A DNA stretch of 64,000 nt from JAKVBH01 sp049800955. Its GTDB lineage: Bacteria; Pseudomonadota; Alphaproteobacteria; Rhodobacterales; Rhodobacteraceae. Below, in pieces: positions 43,255 through 51,890 of the stretch; position 1 is the first letter of the stretch; each line of letters opens with the position of its first letter. The notes under the pieces were generated by a model, which was given only the letters and a program-made list of their open reading frames with translations, was not told where the DNA came from and made no database searches. The stretch covers positions 372,001 to 436,000 of the forward strand of contig NZ_JBNAGA010000002.1 of the NCBI RefSeq assembly GCF_049800955.1. The letters are read 5' to 3'. Position numbers and translations under genes: made by a program.

Positions 43255-44285
43255 TCCGATGTCTCCGGTAGCATGGCAAATGCGCGCTGGATGGGCATCA
43301 GAACGACCATGCGACCCGGATCCTTCAAGCGGCCCGCGCGGCGCCCGGCCTCATCGCCTGTGCCAAAGAAAATGTCGGCCCGTTGAGCGCCTTTGATGGC
43401 AGATCCTGTGTCCTGCGCCACCATAAGGCGGCGTAGAGGATCCTGACCGTCTTTTTCGACCCAGACCGGAGCGCCCAGAGGCACGAAGGCAGGATCAACA
43501 GCGATGGAGCGCATATCAGTAATCGAGCGGTTCATCGCACCAAGCGGGCCTTTGTTGGCCGGAACTTCGCTCACTTCCCGAAAAAAAACGTAAGACGGAT
43601 TGTGATACAAAAGCTGTTGGCCAAGTTCGGGATTCCTGCGGACCCAATTCTTGATCACAGCGGCAGACACCTGATGGGGCTCATACACCCCACGGCGAAC
43701 GAGCTCTTGGCCTATTGACCGATAGTTGTGACCGTTCTTGCCTCCATACCCGACGCGCACCATGCCACCTTCAGCAAGGCGAACGCGACCGGAGCCCTGA
43801 ACCTGAAGGAAAAACTTTTCGACCGGATCATCGACCCAGACAATCTCCAGGCCTCGACCCTCCATGATGCCAGAGGTGAGCAGCTGCTCGCGCGTGTACC
43901 AAGGTTGGTTGCGTCGCGCCTCTTCCGGCATGCTGTATAGAGGAAACCGAAACCGATCAGATCTTTGGCGAGATCCGTCTAACTCCGGCTCATAATAGCC
44001 CGTGAAGAGCGCGCCCTTACCTTGGCTGATCAAGACCGGACGGAAAAACAACTCGAAAAACGACCGCCCGTCGTCCACCTGCCCCGCCAAGGCACAGAGC
44101 GATTGCCAATCGGGATCGTCAAAATCCATGCACGTGTTGCGAAATACGGCCAGAGCGGCCGAGTGATCATCTTCCGCCCAACCATCCAGGTCGTCAAAAC
44201 GCAAAATCTCTGTTGTTATGTCGTCTTGTGCCTCGGCCATGCCGACACATAGCCCGAAAACAAAGGCAAGGCCCAGACCGCGCAT
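43251..44285 (-). CDS. mltA: Membrane-bound lytic murein transglycosylase A
   Basis: A 344-residue MltA (3D domain) enzyme with a Sec-type signal peptide (MRGLGLAFVFGLCVGMAEA). Signatures: FTGYYEPELDGS, YVFFREVSEVPANKGPLGAM is split, SIAVDPAFVPLGAPVWV and MVAQDTGSAIKGAQRADIFFG with the catalytic Asp. It cleaves peptidoglycan to 1,6-anhydro-muropeptides. The frame is open 50 codons upstream into the gap, but the signal peptide fixes the start at 44285. Follows the Tim44-like gene after 13 bases. Confidence 0.94.
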   Translation of the reverse strand: MRGLGLAFVFGLCVGMAEAQDDITTEILRFDDLDGWAEDDHSAALAVFRNTCMDFDDPDWQSLCALAGQVDDGRSFFELFFRPVLISQGKGALFTGYYEPELDGSRQRSDRFRFPLYSMPEEARRNQPWYTREQLLTSGIMEGRGLEIVWVDDPVEKFFLQVQGSGRVRLAEGGMVRVGYGGKNGHNYRSIGQELVRRGVYEPHQVSAAVIKNWVRRNPELGQQLLYHNPSYVFFREVSEVPANKGPLGAMNRSITDMRSIAVDPAFVPLGAPVWVEKDGQDPLRRLMVAQDTGSAIKGAQRADIFFGTGDEAGRRAGRLKDPGRMVVLMPIQRAFAMLPETSE

Positions 44286-44298
44286 AACATCAACCGCT

Positions 44299-44958
44299 TC
44301 ATTCGCCGGTGGCAACCAGCAGCCAGTTGGGATCGTCGCTTCCCATATTCCGGCCAAACGTCCAGATGTCTTTCTGCTTTTTGATGCTGGTGGTGCTGCC
44401 TTCAATGATCTCACCGGCACTGTCTCTGACGGCAACGGTCAGCTCACCAATGAATTTCATGGTGATTTCACCATAATTGGCGTCCGCATCGAAGGTTGCA
44501 TCATAAACGGAAAGCTCGCGCACACCGATAAATTCCGCTTCGATTGTGAGGCCTTGCGCCTCGCGCGCCTCAACAACTTCCGCGAAGGTCTCGTACACTT
44601 CTTCCGACAGGAAAGGCTTGATATCGGCCAGATCACCACGCTCAAAGCCCATCAGGATCATCTCATAAGCGCCGCGTGCGCCTTGCATGAATTCCGAGAG
44701 CGAAAAAGACGGCTCAACGCGCTTCATATCTGCCAACGCCGCGGCCTCAGAGCTGCCAGCGTCCACATGGTCTTCGATATCGTGGTCCGGGCCACCATCG
44801 ATGACTTCGAAGTCACGGCGCGGCCGGTCGTCCTCGACGCCTCGCGGCATGGGCGGCTTTTCAAACCCTTCACGTGTGCCGAGAACCGACTTGAGCCGTA
44901 AAATGAGAAAGACGGCGATTCCGGCCAGCACCAGAAGCTGGAGAAGTGGAGAGTTCAT
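44299..44958 (-). CDS. Tim44/TimA family membrane-anchored protein
   Basis: A 219-residue protein with an N-terminal membrane helix (LLQLLVLAGIAVFLILRLKSVLG), a charged linker and a C-terminal Tim44 domain (ILMGFERGDLADIKPFLSEEVYETF, WLLVATGE). In alphaproteobacteria TimA-type proteins relate to mitochondrial import component Tim44; function in bacteria is not settled. Head of timA-mltA-smr, divergent from fxsA and near secB, a conserved arrangement in the group. Confidence 0.88.
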   Translation of the reverse strand: MNSPLLQLLVLAGIAVFLILRLKSVLGTREGFEKPPMPRGVEDDRPRRDFEVIDGGPDHDIEDHVDAGSSEAAALADMKRVEPSFSLSEFMQGARGAYEMILMGFERGDLADIKPFLSEEVYETFAEVVEAREAQGLTIEAEFIGVRELSVYDATFDADANYGEITMKFIGELTVAVRDSAGEIIEGSTTSIKKQKDIWTFGRNMGSDDPNWLLVATGE

Positions 44959-45054
44959 GAATACCTCGCGAGACGCTTTGAAAGCCAACCCTGTGCCACT
45001 TATGTAAGGTGTTGAGCGGGTCAAGTCCACAAACCCGCAGATCTCGGAGATATG

Positions 45055-45540
45055 ATGCCCCTTTTGCTCGCTTTTTTGCTCGTCCCCCTTATTGAAATCG
45101 CGCTGTTTATCCAAATTGGCGGCGTTATTGGGCTTTGGTGGACCCTCGCCATCGTGATCCTGACGGCTGTCGCTGGCGCGACATTGGTCCGGCAGCAAGG
45201 ACGCGGCGTCCTGGGTCAGGTGCAAAGTTCGTTCAATGAACTGCGCGATCCTTCACAACCTTTGGCCGAGGGCGCGATGATCCTGTTTTCGGGTGCATTG
45301 CTTTTGACACCGGGCTTTTTCACAGACGCGATCGGCTTTGCCTTGCTCATACCCGGCGTGCGAGCCGCGCTCTTCAACCGCATCAAGGCGCGCATGACTG
45401 TCATGTCTTCGGGATTTCAGAACCAGGCCAATCCTCCCCGCAATCCGCACCCCGCAGATGATATTGTCGAAGGTGAATTTGAGGTCGAACCAGAGGCGCC
45501 GCCAAAACAGGATGGACCATCCGGGTGGACGCGCCATTGA
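45055..45540 (+). CDS. fxsA: FxsA family membrane protein
   Basis: A 161-residue cytoplasmic membrane protein. Hydrophobic helices cover most of residues 1-100 with the FxsA pattern (VPLIEIALFIQIGGVIGLWWT, LLTPGFFTDAIGFALLIPGVR). The C-terminal tail is hydrophilic and acidic (DDIVEGEFEVEPEAPPK). Named from phage F exclusion suppression in E. coli; cellular role poorly known. ATG 45055 was chosen over 45052 for spacing to GGAG. Followed by secB after 58 bases. Confidence 0.88.
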   Translation: MPLLLAFLLVPLIEIALFIQIGGVIGLWWTLAIVILTAVAGATLVRQQGRGVLGQVQSSFNELRDPSQPLAEGAMILFSGALLLTPGFFTDAIGFALLIPGVRAALFNRIKARMTVMSSGFQNQANPPRNPHPADDIVEGEFEVEPEAPPKQDGPSGWTRH

Positions 45541-45598
45541 GGCTCAGGCACGCCAGTGCTAGACCATCGCAAAATTTATGATCAACCGGAGAAAATGA

Positions 45599-46096
45599 AT
45601 GGCCGAAGAAGGCGCTGGCGCACAGGCGCAACAGCAACCGCAGCTCAAAATGAACATCCTCGCGCAGTTTATTCGCGACATGTCTTTCGAGAACATTCTC
45701 GCCCAAAAAGGTGGCGCGACTGACATCCAGCCCGACGTGCAGGTTCAGGTGAACCTTGATGCGAAGAAGCGCAATGTCGACCACCAGTACGAGGTGTCCA
45801 TCAAGCTCAACGTGACATCGAAAGCAAAAGAAAGCGACGTCGTGCTTTTCGTGCTGGAGATGGATTACGCAGGTGTCTTCCATATCGAAAACGTCCCGGA
45901 AGATCAGCTGCATCCGTTTTTGTTGATCGAATGCCCGAGAATGTTGTTCCCATTCGTACGCCGGGTTGTAAGCGACGTGACGCGCGATGGTGGCTTCCCG
46001 CCGCTCAACCTCGAAAACATTGATTTTGTTGCGCTTTATCGCAATGAGCTGTTGCGTCGCCAGCAAGCTGAAGCGGCCTCGGCCACAAAGTCCTGA
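45599..46096 (+). CDS. secB: Protein export chaperone SecB
   Basis: A 165-residue tetrameric chaperone that keeps preproteins unfolded for SecA. Typical blocks: LAQFIRDMSFENI, YEVSIKLNVTSK, VLEMDYAGVFHI, LIECPRMLFPFVRRVVSDVTRDGGFPPLNL (split at PFV). The ATG is preceded by GGAGAAAA. Ends three bases before the stop of the convergent dnaQ. Confidence 0.96.
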   Translation: MAEEGAGAQAQQQPQLKMNILAQFIRDMSFENILAQKGGATDIQPDVQVQVNLDAKKRNVDHQYEVSIKLNVTSKAKESDVVLFVLEMDYAGVFHIENVPEDQLHPFLLIECPRMLFPFVRRVVSDVTRDGGFPPLNLENIDFVALYRNELLRRQQAEAASATKS

Positions 46097-46099
46097 TCG

Positions 46100-46792
46100 T
46101 CAGGACGTTTTGCGCCAAATAGCATCGTCGCCCATCTGGGCGACGAAATCCCGATGCGCTTCAAGCTCGGCTTCTGTGCATCTCGGTCCCAAAACTTTGG
46201 GCCGGGGTGTTGGCTTCCACTGGCCCACAGCTTCGATCCTGTCCCCACCCGTATTCTGAGCAGTCAACGTCAGCCCGGGTTGGCGACCCCCGATCAGCTC
46301 CAGATAGACTTCGGCAAGAATTTCACTATCGAGAAGCGCGCCGTGCAATGTGCGTGACGAATTATCGATATTGAACCGGCGACAGAGCGCATCCAAGGAC
46401 GATGGCGAGCCCGGAAACTTCTTGCGCGCCATAGCAAGCGTATCAATCGCCTGCTCATTCGGAAGCTGCCTCAGACCCATCCACCGCAACTCTGCGTTCA
46501 GAAACTTCATATCGAACGCAGCGTTATGGATCACCAGCTTGGCATCGCCGACGAAATCAAGAAATTGCTGCCCCACTTTGGCGAAGACCGGTTTGTCGCG
46601 CAGGAACTCATCGCCCAGGCCATGAACCTCGAACGCTTCCTGCGGCATGGAACGCTCGGGATTGATATATTCGTGGAACGTCCGCCCAGTCGGCATATGG
46701 TTGAGCAGCTCGACGCAACCAATCTCGACGATGCGATCACCCTGCTCCGGTTCAAACCCAGTGGTTTCTGTATCCAGTACAATCTCACGCAT
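46100..46792 (-). CDS. dnaQ: DNA polymerase III epsilon subunit (3'-5' proofreading exonuclease)
   Basis: A 230-residue DEDDh exonuclease. Exo I is VLDTETTGFEPEQGDRIVEIG, here in two blocks (VLDTETTG, RIVEIG); Exo II is LVIHNAAFDMKFLN; Exo III has the catalytic His in HGALLDSEILAEVYLEL. C-terminal extension would bind the polymerase subunit. Last of the minus-strand group maf-aroE-coaE-dnaQ, overlapping coaE by eight bases. Confidence 0.95.
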   Translation of the reverse strand: MREIVLDTETTGFEPEQGDRIVEIGCVELLNHMPTGRTFHEYINPERSMPQEAFEVHGLGDEFLRDKPVFAKVGQQFLDFVGDAKLVIHNAAFDMKFLNAELRWMGLRQLPNEQAIDTLAMARKKFPGSPSSLDALCRRFNIDNSSRTLHGALLDSEILAEVYLELIGGRQPGLTLTAQNTGGDRIEAVGQWKPTPRPKVLGPRCTEAELEAHRDFVAQMGDDAIWRKTS

Positions 46793-47375
46793 GGTTCAAC
46801 CTGTCTCGAATGCTTCGCACAATAGTTTGCACCTGAGCGCGCGCGTGCTCAAGCGTATCCGTTTGGATGACGAAATCTGCACGCGCGCATTTTTCGTCAT
46901 TTGGCATCTGGCGTACGAGAATGGCGGTTAGATCTGCTTCGCTCATCGTTCCTCGCGCTAACACGCGTTGGCGCTGCACCTCTTTGGGAACGGAAACACA
47001 GGCAACTGCGTCCATTTCTGTCTCCGCGCCGGTTTCAAAAAGCAGCGGAATGTCGAATACGAGAATATTTGTCTGAAGATTAGAAAAGGCCGCGCGATCT
47101 GCCCGCACCAGCGGATGAACGATGGCCTCCAACCTGGGCAGGATGTCTTCGCTTGAGCGGATCAAGTCTCGAAGTTTTGCGCGATCCACTCCGTCGCTCG
47201 TCACGACATCAGGCCAAATCTCTGAGATTTTGTCCGTCGCTTCTCCATCTGGGCCGTACAGTCTGGCGACGGCGGCATCCGCATCCCAGACCGCACATCC
47301 TTCATCCGCAAACATCTGGGCAGTTGTGCTTTTTCCCATCCCGATAGATCCGGTCAGCCCAAGACGGAATGTCAT
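46785..47375 (-). CDS. coaE: Dephospho-CoA kinase
   Basis: A 196-residue P-loop kinase for the last step of coenzyme A synthesis. P-loop is LTGSIGMGKSTTAQMF; WDADAAVARLYGPDG and DIPLLFETGAE are family blocks. Overlaps aroE by four bases and dnaQ by eight bases, so translation is probably coupled. Confidence 0.95.
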   Translation of the reverse strand: MTFRLGLTGSIGMGKSTTAQMFADEGCAVWDADAAVARLYGPDGEATDKISEIWPDVVTSDGVDRAKLRDLIRSSEDILPRLEAIVHPLVRADRAAFSNLQTNILVFDIPLLFETGAETEMDAVACVSVPKEVQRQRVLARGTMSEADLTAILVRQMPNDEKCARADFVIQTDTLEHARAQVQTIVRSIRDRLNHA

Positions 47376-48202
47376 TTCAAGACGGCTGCGCGCAGTTGAT
47401 CGTCCACCTCGGGACGCTGACCAAACCAGCGTTCGAAGGCGGGAACCGCTTGATGCAGCAACATGCCCAAACCGTCTACTGTTGTGCAGCCTGCCGCTGC
47501 GGCTTCTACCAGAAGGCGCGTGTGCAAAGGGGCGTAGACCAGATCCGTGACCAACTGCCCGGGTCGCAGCCCGTCCAAGGGAACACGCAACTCAGGATGA
47601 CCGACCATGCCCAACGATGTTGTGTTTACAATAGTATGAGCATCCTCGATCTGATTGCCCACTTGAATCCAATCGATCACCTCAACGCGTTTTCCGAAAT
47701 CGGCTTGCAGCTTTTCGGCCTTGATACGCGTACGGTTGGCCAAAACGAGTTTTGGAACGCCAACATCAAGAAGCGAGGCGATGATGGCGCGCGCCGCGCC
47801 CCCTGCCCCCAATACCAATGCCGGACCTGCTTTGGGCTGCCAGTCCGGGGCACCTTGTCGGATATTCTGAATAAAGCCGTAACCATCGGTGTTGTCGGCG
47901 TGGATCTTGCCATCCTTTCGGAAGATCAGGGTATTGGCGGCGCCAATCAGGGTCGCCCGGTCCGTAACAAGATCGGCCAGGCCAAGAACAGCCTCTTTAT
48001 GCGGGATTGTCACATTCACGCCGACGAAACCAAGTTTCGGCAGAGTGCGAATGACGTCATCGAGATTTCCCGGCGAGACATCAATCGGCACGTAGTGACC
48101 GGCAATCCCGTAGCGGGCCAACCAGTGACCATGTAGCTGCGGAGAACGCGAATGTGCGATTGGGTGGCCCAGTACGGCTGCCAATGGAATGATGGTGCTC
48201 AC
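47372..48202 (-). CDS. aroE: Shikimate dehydrogenase
   Basis: A 276-residue NADPH-dependent enzyme reducing 3-dehydroshikimate. Substrate-binding motif: HSRSPQLHGHWL; catalytic Lys in VTIPHKEAVL; Asp in ANTDGYGF; cofactor loop VLGAGGAARAII followed by ANRTRIKAEKL, which fits NADP preference. Overlaps maf and coaE by four bases each. Confidence 0.96.
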   Translation of the reverse strand: MSTIIPLAAVLGHPIAHSRSPQLHGHWLARYGIAGHYVPIDVSPGNLDDVIRTLPKLGFVGVNVTIPHKEAVLGLADLVTDRATLIGAANTLIFRKDGKIHADNTDGYGFIQNIRQGAPDWQPKAGPALVLGAGGAARAIIASLLDVGVPKLVLANRTRIKAEKLQADFGKRVEVIDWIQVGNQIEDAHTIVNTTSLGMVGHPELRVPLDGLRPGQLVTDLVYAPLHTRLLVEAAAAGCTTVDGLGMLLHQAVPAFERWFGQRPEVDDQLRAAVLK

Positions 48203-48798
48203 GAATCCAGCTCCCCCCGGAGTGTTAGCCAGTTGAGAAGAGGCAACAACGGCAAACCCAAAACGTCGAAGTAGTCGCCTTTGATCGCGACAAACAATCG
48301 GGCGCCTTCCTCTTCGAGCTTATAACCTCCCACCGAAGTGCTCAATCCGGGCCAGTTGCGTTCGGCATACGTCTCAATGAACGTATCACTGAGTTTGCGC
48401 ATCGTCAGGGTGACTGTGCCAACATGCCGCCAGATCGGTTTACCGGCCTCACATACTGTAAGCGCGGAATGCAACTTGTGCGGTCGTCCGGACAGTTCTC
48501 TGATCTGAGTTTTGAGCTCTTCCAATGACGTGGGTTTGCTGATGATCGTGCCAGACGCATCCAACACCTGATCACATCCGATAACCAGCGCTTCTGTGTG
48601 CTTCTGGCTGACCTTCATTGCCTTGAACTCAGACAGGGCATCGGCGACATCGCGGGGTGACAGATCATCCGCAACAAGCGATGCTTTCAGCATGTCCTCA
48701 TCGACCAGCGGCCGAATCACTTCATGGGGAACACCCGCATTCTCGAGCAATTTCTGGCGGATCTGTGATCCCGATGCCAAAATGATCCGTTGCGACAT
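48199..48798 (-). CDS. Maf-family nucleotide pyrophosphatase
   Basis: A 199-residue Maf/YhdE-like protein hydrolysing non-canonical or pyrimidine nucleoside triphosphates. Signatures: ILASGSQIRQKLLENAG, KAMKVSQKHTEALVIGCDQVL is split around SQK, and GGYKLEEEGARLFVAIKGDY at the C-terminal part. The ATG at 48798 was chosen by the family N-terminus SQRIILASGS. A perfect DnaA box begins at the last base of this start codon, so its promoter lies inside the inferred origin region. Confidence 0.93.
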   Translation of the reverse strand: MSQRIILASGSQIRQKLLENAGVPHEVIRPLVDEDMLKASLVADDLSPRDVADALSEFKAMKVSQKHTEALVIGCDQVLDASGTIISKPTSLEELKTQIRELSGRPHKLHSALTVCEAGKPIWRHVGTVTLTMRKLSDTFIETYAERNWPGLSTSVGGYKLEEEGARLFVAIKGDYFDVLGLPLLPLLNWLTLRGELDS

Positions 48799-49311
48799 GT
48801 GTATAACTCCGTGGAGCTCCGCAGGTATAACCGCAGGGGCCGTTTTGTGGGTCAACCAATTGACGTGAGACGTGTGTATGGAACAGGCTTTTGGGGGCAA
48901 GAACAAAGTATGACATGCACATGTGGAGAAGAACAAAATTCCTCCCCATCTGTATGTTGAAAACCTTGGAACAAAACCTCGGCTACGGCAACACAATCTG
49001 GCTTCTAAACTATAACTTATTGAAACAAATATATTATTTTATAACGCAGAGAAGGTTTTTTCTACAGCGTCCAATCCAGGATGTGGACAAACTTTGGGAC
49101 AAAATTTGATCCACAGAAAGTGACCCTGCCTAAATCTACAAAATCTTTTCTCTATATTCTTTATTTTTATAAGAACTCGCACTGGCTCAGAAATTTGACG
49201 ATAGCCAAAAACTTCCTTAGAGAGGCGATGCATCCTGTTCTGGATGTTATTTCCTAATGAAAGATGAACGACAGGTCGTGGTCTCACCGAACACGCCCTG
49301 CGGAGTGTAGT
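48798..49311. other. oriC: Probable chromosomal replication origin (oriC) between maf and rho
   Basis: About 510 bases with no gene. A perfect DnaA box TGTGTATAA lies at 48798-48806, and one-mismatch boxes at 48922-48930 (TGTGGAGAA), 49082-49090 (TGTGGACAA) and 49107-49115 (TGATCCACA). Two AT-rich stretches, about 49001-49045 and 49128-49172, could unwind. In Caulobacter and relatives oriC lies near maf, aroE, coaE, dnaQ on one side and rho, mnmE, mnmG, parAB on the other, which matches here. The rho promoter and leader must also lie in the right part. Origin function is inference. Confidence 0.65.
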
Positions 49312-50583
49312 ATGACGACCGAACGCATTGATCTGAGCCATCTGAAAGCCAAGAGCCCGAAAGACCTGCTTTCGATGGCTGAAGAACTCGAGATCGAAAA
49401 CGCCTCTACGATGCGTAAAGGCGAGATGATGTTCCAAATCCTGCGGGAACGCGCAGATGATGGATGGACCATTATCGGTGATGGTGTTCTGGAAGTCCTG
49501 CAGGATGGGTTTGGGTTTCTGAGGTCGCCGGAAGCAAACTACCTCCCCGGCCCGGATGATATCTACGTTTCGCCGGAAATGATCCGCAAGTTCTCGCTTC
49601 GGACAGGTGATACGATCGAGGGTGAGATTACTGCTCCTGAGGAAAATGAGCGGTATTTCGCACTGATCAATGTCAGCGAGATCAATTTCGAGGATCCAGA
49701 GAAAGCCCGCCACAAGATTGCCTTCGACAACCTGACCCCGCTCTATCCGGATGAGCGCCTGAAGATGGAAATCGAAGATCCTACGATCAAGGATAAATCA
49801 GCTCGCGTAATCGATCTGGTCTCGCCTATCGGGAAAGGCCAGCGATCGCTCATCGTGGCGCCGCCGCGGACGGGTAAGACAGTTATCTTGCAGAACATCG
49901 CGGCGAGTATCGAGCACAATCACCCCGAGTGTTATCTCATCGTGCTTCTGATCGATGAACGTCCCGAAGAAGTCACGGATATGCAGCGGTCTGTGAAGGG
50001 AGAAGTTATTTCATCGACCTTTGATGAACCAGCGGCGCGTCACGTTGCCGTGTCTGAGATGGTGATTGAAAAGGCTAAACGTCTGGTCGAGCACAAGCGT
50101 GATGTCGTGATCCTCCTTGATTCAATCACGCGTCTCGGCCGCGCGTTCAACACAGTTGTCCCCTCTTCCGGCAAGGTCCTGACGGGTGGTGTTGATGCGA
50201 ACGCCTTGCAGCGGCCCAAGCGCTTCTTCGGTGCGGCGCGGAACATCGAGGAGGGTGGATCGCTTACCATTATCTCGACCGCGCTGATCGACACGGGCAG
50301 CCGAATGGACGAGGTTATTTTCGAGGAGTTCAAAGGAACGGGTAACTCGGAGATTGTTCTGGATCGCAAGGTTGCGGACAAGCGTGTCTTCCCTGCGATT
50401 GATATCCTCAAGTCCGGTACACGGAAAGAAGACCTGCTGGTTGATAAAATCGACCTGCAAAAGACTTTCGTCCTGCGCCGGATTCTCAATCCGATGGGCA
50501 CCACAGACGGTATCGAATTCCTTCTGTCCAAGTTGAAACAGACGAAAACGAATTCCGAATTCTTCGATTCTATGAATACCTGA
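49312..50583 (+). CDS. rho: Transcription termination factor Rho
   Basis: A 423-residue hexameric RNA helicase. The N-terminal helical part starts LSHLKAKSPKDLLSMAEELE; the RNA-binding cold-shock fold has DGFGFLRSPEANYLPGPDDIYVS (in parts), Walker A is VAPPRTGKTVILQNI, Walker B is VVILLDSITRLGRAF. Q-loop and R-loop regions are intact. ATG 49312 has CGGAG upstream; the open frame from 49264 is less likely. Confidence 0.97.
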   Translation: MTTERIDLSHLKAKSPKDLLSMAEELEIENASTMRKGEMMFQILRERADDGWTIIGDGVLEVLQDGFGFLRSPEANYLPGPDDIYVSPEMIRKFSLRTGDTIEGEITAPEENERYFALINVSEINFEDPEKARHKIAFDNLTPLYPDERLKMEIEDPTIKDKSARVIDLVSPIGKGQRSLIVAPPRTGKTVILQNIAASIEHNHPECYLIVLLIDERPEEVTDMQRSVKGEVISSTFDEPAARHVAVSEMVIEKAKRLVEHKRDVVILLDSITRLGRAFNTVVPSSGKVLTGGVDANALQRPKRFFGAARNIEEGGSLTIISTALIDTGSRMDEVIFEEFKGTGNSEIVLDRKVADKRVFPAIDILKSGTRKEDLLVDKIDLQKTFVLRRILNPMGTTDGIEFLLSKLKQTKTNSEFFDSMNT

Positions 50584-50598
50584 CGATAGGTCTGTGTG

Positions 50599-51888
50599 AT
50601 GGATACGATCTTTGCTCTGGCCTCCGGCGCGGGGAAAGCAGGGGTTGCTGTCATCCGCATCTCTGGTCCGTCAAGTCTTCATGCTTTGAAATCCTTGCAC
50701 GGAGTCGAGCCAAAACCGCGTTACGCGTCGCTGCAAAGGCTGAAAGATCAGGATGGCAGCCTGCTCGACGAAGTACTTGTGTTGTTCTTTGAGGCTGGTG
50801 CGTCCTTTACGGGTGATGATGTGGTTGAGCTTCATTTACATGGTTCGATATCGATAGTTCAGCGCACGCTGAGCCTTTTGTCTCAGGTGTCTGGTTGTCG
50901 TGTGGCCAAACCAGGTGAGTTCACGCGGCGGGCCTTGGAAAATGGTCGGTTTGATTTATCGCAGGTTGAAGGCCTCGCAGATCTGATTGACGCTGAAACG
51001 GAGGCGCAACGCAAACAGGCGCAGCGTCTCTTGCAAGGTGGTTTGTCGGATCTTGTCGAAACATGGCGGTCGCTCTTGATCGAAGCGCGGGCGTTTCTGG
51101 AAGTAACCATTGATTTTGCAGATGAAGATGTGCCCGTTGATGTCAGTGATGACGTGATGCGCAATATCGAAATGGTCCGAGATGGTGTTCGCACAGAACT
51201 GGGAGGATTCACCGCGTCATCGAAGGTTCGTGAAGGTTTTGAAGTTGCAATTGTTGGTGCACCAAACGTGGGAAAATCCACTCTTCTCAATATGTTAGCT
51301 GGTCGAGAAGCCGCAATTACATCTGAAATTGCCGGTACGACGCGCGATGTTATTGAAGTTCGAATGGATGTTGAAGGGCTGCCGGTTACGTTTCTTGATA
51401 CCGCTGGTATTCGCGATACGGATGATGAGATCGAAGCTTTGGGTGTTCAACTTGCCCGTCGCCGTGCGAGAGAAGCGGATATGCGTGTTTTTCTCATGAC
51501 TTCGGCGGATGATCCAGAGCCGGATCTATTCATGGACGGCGATCTGGTAAAAGTGGGTAAGGCTGATCTTATGCCCGATGTGGTCAACGGCGTTTCTGGT
51601 GCAACCGGTGTGGGGGTCCCTGAGTTGTTGAAAGATGTGGGTGATCGCTTGAAGTCACTTGTCTCGGGTGCTGGCGTTGCCGTGAACGAGCGCCACGTTT
51701 CATCACTTAGAAAGGCATTGGATCATTTGGACCGCGCTTCTGAGATTTTGAAACTGGGTGCTGAGGGGTATGATTTGTCCTCTGAAGAAGTGCGCTTGGC
51801 AACGCGCTCCATTGATCACTTGATTGGACATGTTGATATTGAGTCTATATACGATCAAATCTTCAGTCGATTTTGTCTTGGAAAATAG
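50599..51888 (+). CDS. mnmE: tRNA modification GTPase MnmE
   Basis: A 429-residue enzyme that with MnmG adds the carboxymethylaminomethyl group at U34 of certain tRNAs. N-terminal IFALASGAGKAGVAVIRISG; GTPase motifs GAPNVGKSTLLN, the GTTRD loop and DTAGIRDTDDEIE. The C-terminal catalytic Cys motif is FCLGK, the usual FCIGK with Leu. ATG 50599 was preferred to GTG 50596 for spacing to TAGG. Co-oriented with mnmG, which starts a few bases later. Confidence 0.95.
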   Translation: MDTIFALASGAGKAGVAVIRISGPSSLHALKSLHGVEPKPRYASLQRLKDQDGSLLDEVLVLFFEAGASFTGDDVVELHLHGSISIVQRTLSLLSQVSGCRVAKPGEFTRRALENGRFDLSQVEGLADLIDAETEAQRKQAQRLLQGGLSDLVETWRSLLIEARAFLEVTIDFADEDVPVDVSDDVMRNIEMVRDGVRTELGGFTASSKVREGFEVAIVGAPNVGKSTLLNMLAGREAAITSEIAGTTRDVIEVRMDVEGLPVTFLDTAGIRDTDDEIEALGVQLARRRAREADMRVFLMTSADDPEPDLFMDGDLVKVGKADLMPDVVNGVSGATGVGVPELLKDVGDRLKSLVSGAGVAVNERHVSSLRKALDHLDRASEILKLGAEGYDLSSEEVRLATRSIDHLIGHVDIESIYDQIFSRFCLGK

Positions 51889-51890
51889 GA

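Noticed and set aside
47369..48136. 255-codon open frame on the plus strand
   Set aside because: Antisense to aroE, which has clear catalytic motifs. No family match seen.
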